10,490 nt of DNA, taken from NCBI GenBank assembly GCA_934667795.1, contig CAKUMP010000061.1:1-10490 (forward strand), written 5' to 3'. The DNA is from an uncultured Chthoniobacterales bacterium (GTDB lineage Bacteria; Verrucomicrobiota; Verrucomicrobiia; Chthoniobacterales; CAKUMP01). The number at the start of each line of letters is the position of its first letter. Position 1 is the stretch's first letter. The translations under genes were made by a program, and so were the position numbers. The notes beneath the pieces were generated by a model. That model made no database searches and was not told where the DNA came from. It saw only the letters and a program-made list of their open reading frames with translations. Positions 7,289 through 10,490 of this stretch are shown one piece after another.

Positions 7289-7331
7289 AAAATCAAAAAA
7301 GTGAAAAATATATCAATTCAGGCTAAAGACA
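7289..7331 (+). promoter_or_regulatory. 43-base conserved upstream element, copy 2
   Basis: Ungapped match to 4951-4993 with six differences. It sits in the 94-base gap between the small secreted protein and the RraA-like gene, ending 30 bases before ATG 7362. The flanks on both sides are unrelated to those of copy 1, so conservation is confined to the element. Confidence 0.6.
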
Positions 7332-7361
7332 GGGGGATGTACGTGTGGTTTGATAGGGTGC

Positions 7362-8108
7362 ATGGCACCAAATAAAAAGCAGAGCGAGATTCAACCGGTT
7401 ATGAAACTGGATGGGCTTAAAGAAGCGCGTGGAGAGCGTCCGATCAAGCCGTTTCCTGTGTCTGAGGAAGAAATGTGTCATCGGTATGAGGCGTTGTTTA
7501 CGGCAGCGGTGAATGATGCATTGCGGGAGCGCCGGCTTGTACGTCAGACGTTGCCACATGATATTATGCCGCTTCGGGAGTCGATGAAGGTGGCGGGACC
7601 GGCATTTACCATCAAGGGGGCGAAAAGTTTACTCATTAAAGATGAGATGAAAGAGCGTGCGGAAATGCTGGAAGCGATTCCTTTGCATGCGGTAGTGGCA
7701 TGGGATACGAGTGGGGATAATGAATCTGCGCAATGGGGAGAAGTCATGACCATGGCTGCTGTCAAGCGGGGGTGTCGAGGAGCAGTGGTGGACGGTGGGG
7801 TGCGGGACACAGACCGCGTGTTGTCACAGGAATTTTCGATTTTTGTTAAATACCGGAGTTCCAACGGGATGTTGGGGCGGTTTCGGATCAGTGGCTGGCA
7901 GGTTCCCATTCGAATTGGGGAGGTGGAAATTTTCCCTGGAGATATAGTGTTTGGAGACATTGACGGGGTGATTATCGTGCCACGAGACATTGCGTATGAG
8001 GTTTTACTTCGTTCTGAAGAAATTGCGCAGAGCGAGGGAGCGCTCAAAAAGTGGGTGCAGGAGGGGCTTTCTGCGACTGAAATTGTTCAGCGCGGAGGGT
8101 TCTTTTAG
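7362..8108 (+). CDS. RraA / 4-hydroxy-4-methyl-2-oxoglutarate aldolase family protein
   Basis: Numbered from ATG 7362, the family core is complete: GPAFTIKGA, then WGEVMTMAAVKRGCRGAVVDGGVRD (W125 to D149) and PGDIVFGDIDGVIIVPRD. R148 and D149 match the Arg-Asp pair that in HMG/CHA aldolases binds the keto-acid and the divalent metal. This makes a class II pyruvate aldolase or oxaloacetate decarboxylase activity more likely than the RNase E inhibition for which RraA is named. The protein is about 248 residues, slightly longer than usual, with extra N-terminal residues before VSEEEMCHRYEAL. The frame also allows TTG 7350; no start has a well-spaced ribosome binding site, and ATG 7401 is possible. 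It lies 33 bases before the dehydrogenase gene, suggesting a joint step in breakdown of a sugar-derived keto-acid. The substrate is not known. Confidence 0.85.
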   Translation: MAPNKKQSEIQPVMKLDGLKEARGERPIKPFPVSEEEMCHRYEALFTAAVNDALRERRLVRQTLPHDIMPLRESMKVAGPAFTIKGAKSLLIKDEMKERAEMLEAIPLHAVVAWDTSGDNESAQWGEVMTMAAVKRGCRGAVVDGGVRDTDRVLSQEFSIFVKYRSSNGMLGRFRISGWQVPIRIGEVEIFPGDIVFGDIDGVIIVPRDIAYEVLLRSEEIAQSEGALKKWVQEGLSATEIVQRGGFF

Positions 8109-8141
8109 CCATGAAATTTTAAACCATAGTGGAAAATGATT

Positions 8142-8846
8142 ATGAAAAAACTGAAAGATCTTGTTGTTGTTATCACCGGTGCATCCAGTGGCATTGGGCT
8201 GGAATGCGCCAGACTTTTTGCCCAGAATGGAGCAAAGCTTGTTTTGATTGCGCGCTCGTCGGATAAACTTCAGGCAGCGGAAAAAGCGGTAAAAGAATGT
8301 CATGCAGAAGTTTTGTCCTTACCACTTGATGTCACGGATGAGGCGGCAGTGAAAACGGCTTTTGCAAAAATTATCGAAAAAACGGGAGGGGTGGATATTT
8401 TGATCAATAATGCGGGGACTGGCTTTGCTACGGACCTTTCTGCCTGCACACTGGAAGATTTTCGACGTATTTTTGAAACAAATGTCACGGGCGTTTTTCT
8501 TTGTACGCGATCTGTATTGCCATTTATGAAAGAGCGCAAATCCGGGCACATCATCAATATTTCTTCTGTTGTAGGAAAAACAGCAAACCCCACTGCTCCT
8601 CTTTATTGTGCGAGCAAGCATGCGCTCAATGGTTATAACTCCGGCTTGCAGCAACAAGTGGCTGGCGATAAAATTCGTGTATCGCTGGTTTCGCCTTCTT
8701 CTGTGGATACGGCGTACTGGGATGGGCGTCCGGTGGATCGCAGCAAGTTTCTGAAACCGGAAGAAGTCGCCGGGGCTGTACTTTTTGTAGCATCACAACC
8801 CGAAGGCGTACTGATCAAGGATATCGACCTTACGACTTTGAGATAA
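8142..8846 (+). CDS. Short-chain dehydrogenase/reductase (classical SDR)
   Basis: A classical SDR of 234 residues with all core motifs, numbered from ATG 8142: the NAD(P)-binding TGASSGIG at 12-19, NNAG at 89-92, N114 in ETNVTG, S142 in NISSVVG, and the YCASK motif with catalytic Y155 and K159. It should oxidise or reduce an alcohol/keto pair on a sugar, steroid or acyl substrate with NAD(H) or NADP(H) in the cytoplasm. The arginine in IARSSDKL after the second strand hints at NADP(H). ATG 8136, two codons earlier, is possible, but GGA at 8131-8133 is better spaced for 8142. It is the second gene after the RraA-like gene, so it may act on the same pathway. Its 3' end overlaps the convergent acyltransferase gene by 17 bases. 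Confidence 0.9.
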   Translation: MKKLKDLVVVITGASSGIGLECARLFAQNGAKLVLIARSSDKLQAAEKAVKECHAEVLSLPLDVTDEAAVKTAFAKIIEKTGGVDILINNAGTGFATDLSACTLEDFRRIFETNVTGVFLCTRSVLPFMKERKSGHIINISSVVGKTANPTAPLYCASKHALNGYNSGLQQQVAGDKIRVSLVSPSSVDTAYWDGRPVDRSKFLKPEEVAGAVLFVASQPEGVLIKDIDLTTLR

Positions 8847-9450
8847 AATTTTCTTCTGACGACGGGATTGGATGCGCTTGTGCGGGAATGCCCATGGCAA
8901 TGGATTTTGCGGGAACGTCTTTTGTCACCACTGCACCTGCGGCGATGATTGAGCCTTGTCCGATGGTGGTACCTGCGGTGATATTTACGCGTCCCCCGAC
9001 CCAGACATTTTCCTCAATAAAAATCGGTTTCCTGTGCAGCCCCTGACCGTGAATCGTTTTTTCTTGATTATCAAATCGGTGATTAGCGGCAACAATCATT
9101 CCATGTGATGCGATACGGACACAATTTCCGATCGTAATTTGTCCATCGGTTTCCCCGACTTTACCATAACCTACCAGAATGGAGTAAGACTGCACCGAAC
9201 AATTATCACCCATCACAATGTTACCCTGGAGAATGGCGCCTTCTGCGATGGTGCAATTTTCACCAAGAACGATACGTCCACTCCGTGGATGAATTTTTGC
9301 TCCTGGATGAATCCGGCAACTGGGCGGGATATGGACATTTCGATGACGCAAAGCGAAGCGCCGTCCAAGCCAGCACAGCAAACGTGACCGGAGGTTCCTT
9401 GAGGTGGGGGGGACACTCAATCCATCATCGAGAAAATTCCAGCAGTTCAT
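8830..9450 (-). CDS. Left-handed beta-helix (hexapeptide repeat) O-acyltransferase
   Basis: This 206-residue protein has repeated hexapeptide turns from about residue 40 to 178, such as IHPGAKIHPRSGRIVLGENCTIAEGAILQGNIVMGDNC in short pieces, and the usual final coil TIGQGSIIAAGAVVTKDVPAKSIAMGIPAQ. H124 in AANHRF is placed like the catalytic histidine of maltose, NodL and colanic-acid acetyltransferases. It probably uses acetyl-CoA to acetylate a sugar or glycan as a trimer. The N-terminal 35 residues, rich in Arg and Leu, may form a helix that packs on the coil. The start ATG 9450 shares its A with the TGA of the upstream propeller gene (TGATG); there is no clear ribosome binding site, so translational coupling is likely. 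The acceptor sugar cannot be told from sequence. Confidence 0.88.
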   Translation of the reverse strand: MNCWNFLDDGLSVPPTSRNLRSRLLCWLGRRFALRHRNVHIPPSCRIHPGAKIHPRSGRIVLGENCTIAEGAILQGNIVMGDNCSVQSYSILVGYGKVGETDGQITIGNCVRIASHGMIVAANHRFDNQEKTIHGQGLHRKPIFIEENVWVGGRVNITAGTTIGQGSIIAAGAVVTKDVPAKSIAMGIPAQAHPIPSSEENFISKS

Positions 9451-10490
9451 CAGGTGGTTTCTAATTGAAGTTCTACCAGTGTTGCGTACTTTCCGGGCAA
9501 GCTATTGCATAGAATGCGATTTCCCTCCGGAGCGAAGACCGGGTGGAGGCAGACGCGATAGGGGTTTCTGCCGGGGGCTTCTTTTTCTCCCGTAAATTTA
9601 GGAAGCGCGATGCGGTATATTTCCTGTCCGGTTTTACGAGATAAAAAATAAACGGCTCCCCCTGTCGGTGTGGGGCCATCTGTGACAATCAGGTCTGGAT
9701 TGACAGGAGAAACGCTTGGGTGTCCCCCTGTCACATGATCCGAAATTTTGCGATAATCGCTGCCATCATAACGTACTTCTGCGAGACAAACCTGCAGGTT
9801 TTCGTCTGGTCCGTACCCGATCAGAGATTCCCCATCCGGTTGCCATCCCCAATGCACGCCGCGCCTGTCAAAACTTAAATCCACGGCCAGGTGTATGTCC
9901 TGGAAGGTGCGATCAGCTGTCAAAATGGAGGTGACTTTCGGTTCGCCTCTTCGTTTATCGACGCAATGATTACCAAAATAAAAGAGGCATCGTGTGCCCT
10001 GCGGGTTCCAGCGCACACAGTATGTCATCAGGGTTAGTCCATCCTCCGCGCCAAAACGCTCTTTCATTTTTTGATCTTCTTTGAGCAAGCGTTCGCGTTG
10101 GGGATGCAATTGCAGAATGGCATCTGTGGACAAAAGCATGGTAGAGGATTGTTTTTCGAAATCGAGGATAGAAATACCATGTTTCGAGCGCTGCTGAAAA
10201 GGGACAATGGCGAGTTCGGGTCGGTACCGTCCTTCCGGATGTCCGTATCCCGCGGCGTAAAGCAGGCTGTGTTCACAGGATACTCCAGGTTCGCCGGATG
10301 GAGGGAGCCCTTCCATATCGCCTGGGATATAAATTTCCTGCCCGGTTGCCAGTTCGCGACGGACAACGAAAGGTTCCATTTCGGTTCCTCCCTGGAAATA
10401 AACAAATCGCGCATCCGGTGACCAGGATTGCCAGAATCCGGTATGCCAGAAACTGGGACGCACTGAATATTCTCCAAAAGAATCCAGCAC
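9450..10490 (-). CDS. Beta-propeller protein resembling oligogalacturonate lyase (PL22), 5'-partial
   Basis: The visible 346 residues are the C-terminal part of a WD40/TolB-like propeller; the frame runs off the right edge, so the GTG at 10490 is not a real start. Blades show the pattern WSPDARFVYFQGG, VRWNPQGTRCLFYF, WGWQPDGESLIGY, HPSVSPVNPDLIVTD and HPVFAPEGNRILCNS. In family PL22, oligogalacturonate lyases use histidines from adjacent blades to hold Mn(II) and cleave digalacturonate by beta-elimination. The histidines at 9720-9722 (GGHPS) and 9543-9545 (CLHPVF) lie in comparable positions, which supports but does not prove that assignment. A plain TolB-like propeller without enzyme activity is the alternative. 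The gene overlaps the acyltransferase by one base, so both are translated from one mRNA. Confidence 0.75.
   Translation of the reverse strand: MLDSFGEYSVRPSFWHTGFWQSWSPDARFVYFQGGTEMEPFVVRRELATGQEIYIPGDMEGLPPSGEPGVSCEHSLLYAAGYGHPEGRYRPELAIVPFQQRSKHGISILDFEKQSSTMLLSTDAILQLHPQRERLLKEDQKMKERFGAEDGLTLMTYCVRWNPQGTRCLFYFGNHCVDKRRGEPKVTSILTADRTFQDIHLAVDLSFDRRGVHWGWQPDGESLIGYGPDENLQVCLAEVRYDGSDYRKISDHVTGGHPSVSPVNPDLIVTDGPTPTGGAVYFLSRKTGQEIYRIALPKFTGEKEAPGRNPYRVCLHPVFAPEGNRILCNSLPGKYATLVELQLETT

Noticed and set aside
4951..7331. The two 43-base copies as ends of a mobile element.
   Set aside because: They are direct and imperfect, lie in promoter positions, and the DNA between has no transposase, recombinase or target-site duplication.
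7544..8047. A 167-codon minus-strand frame within the RraA-like gene.
   Set aside because: Fully antisense to a gene with clear family motifs; the Ser/Pro/Thr-rich product is typical of a reverse-strand shadow.

Overview
The window looks like part of a bacterial chromosome from a Gram-negative, carbohydrate-degrading organism. It holds a lipoprotein with a lipobox, secreted beta-sandwich proteins, a large TIM-barrel protein with a glycoside-hydrolase look and an oligogalacturonate-lyase-like propeller. This mix suggests the PVC superphylum (for example Lentisphaerota or Verrucomicrobiota), but that is inference from gene style and no marker gene is present. I see no rRNA, tRNA, CRISPR array, transposase or phage gene.

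Layout. (1) Positions 1-2239 (+): a 744-residue multidomain protein with a central TIM-barrel-like region, open at the left edge. (2) 2248-4119 (-): a two-gene unit, a stand-alone DEDDy 3'-5' exonuclease followed 6 bases later by a TPR/ST7-like protein. (3) 4233-4853 (-): a dps gene with its own extended -10 promoter, leader hairpin and intrinsic terminator. (4) 4951-7267 (+): a 43-base element, then three closely spaced genes: a lipoprotein, a LamG-domain protein whose 5' end appears frameshifted in a T7 run, and a small secreted protein. (5) 7289-8846 (+): a second copy of the 43-base element, then an RraA/HMG-aldolase-like gene and a short-chain dehydrogenase. (6) 8830-10490 (-): a 3'-partial beta-propeller gene (PL22-like) overlapping by one base with a hexapeptide acyltransferase.

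Working together. Regions 1, 4, 5 and 6 fit use of complex plant or algal polysaccharide: binding and cleavage outside or at the envelope, then small-molecule processing by an aldolase-like protein and a dehydrogenase. Dps protects DNA and stores iron. The exonuclease/TPR pair is a separate housekeeping or nucleic-acid unit. The strongest unexplained signal is the 43-base element (37 of 43 positions identical) repeated in the same orientation ahead of the two + strand gene groups; it looks like a shared promoter or operator. The second is the likely frameshift ahead of the LamG gene. I do not see a clearly new defence or mobile system.
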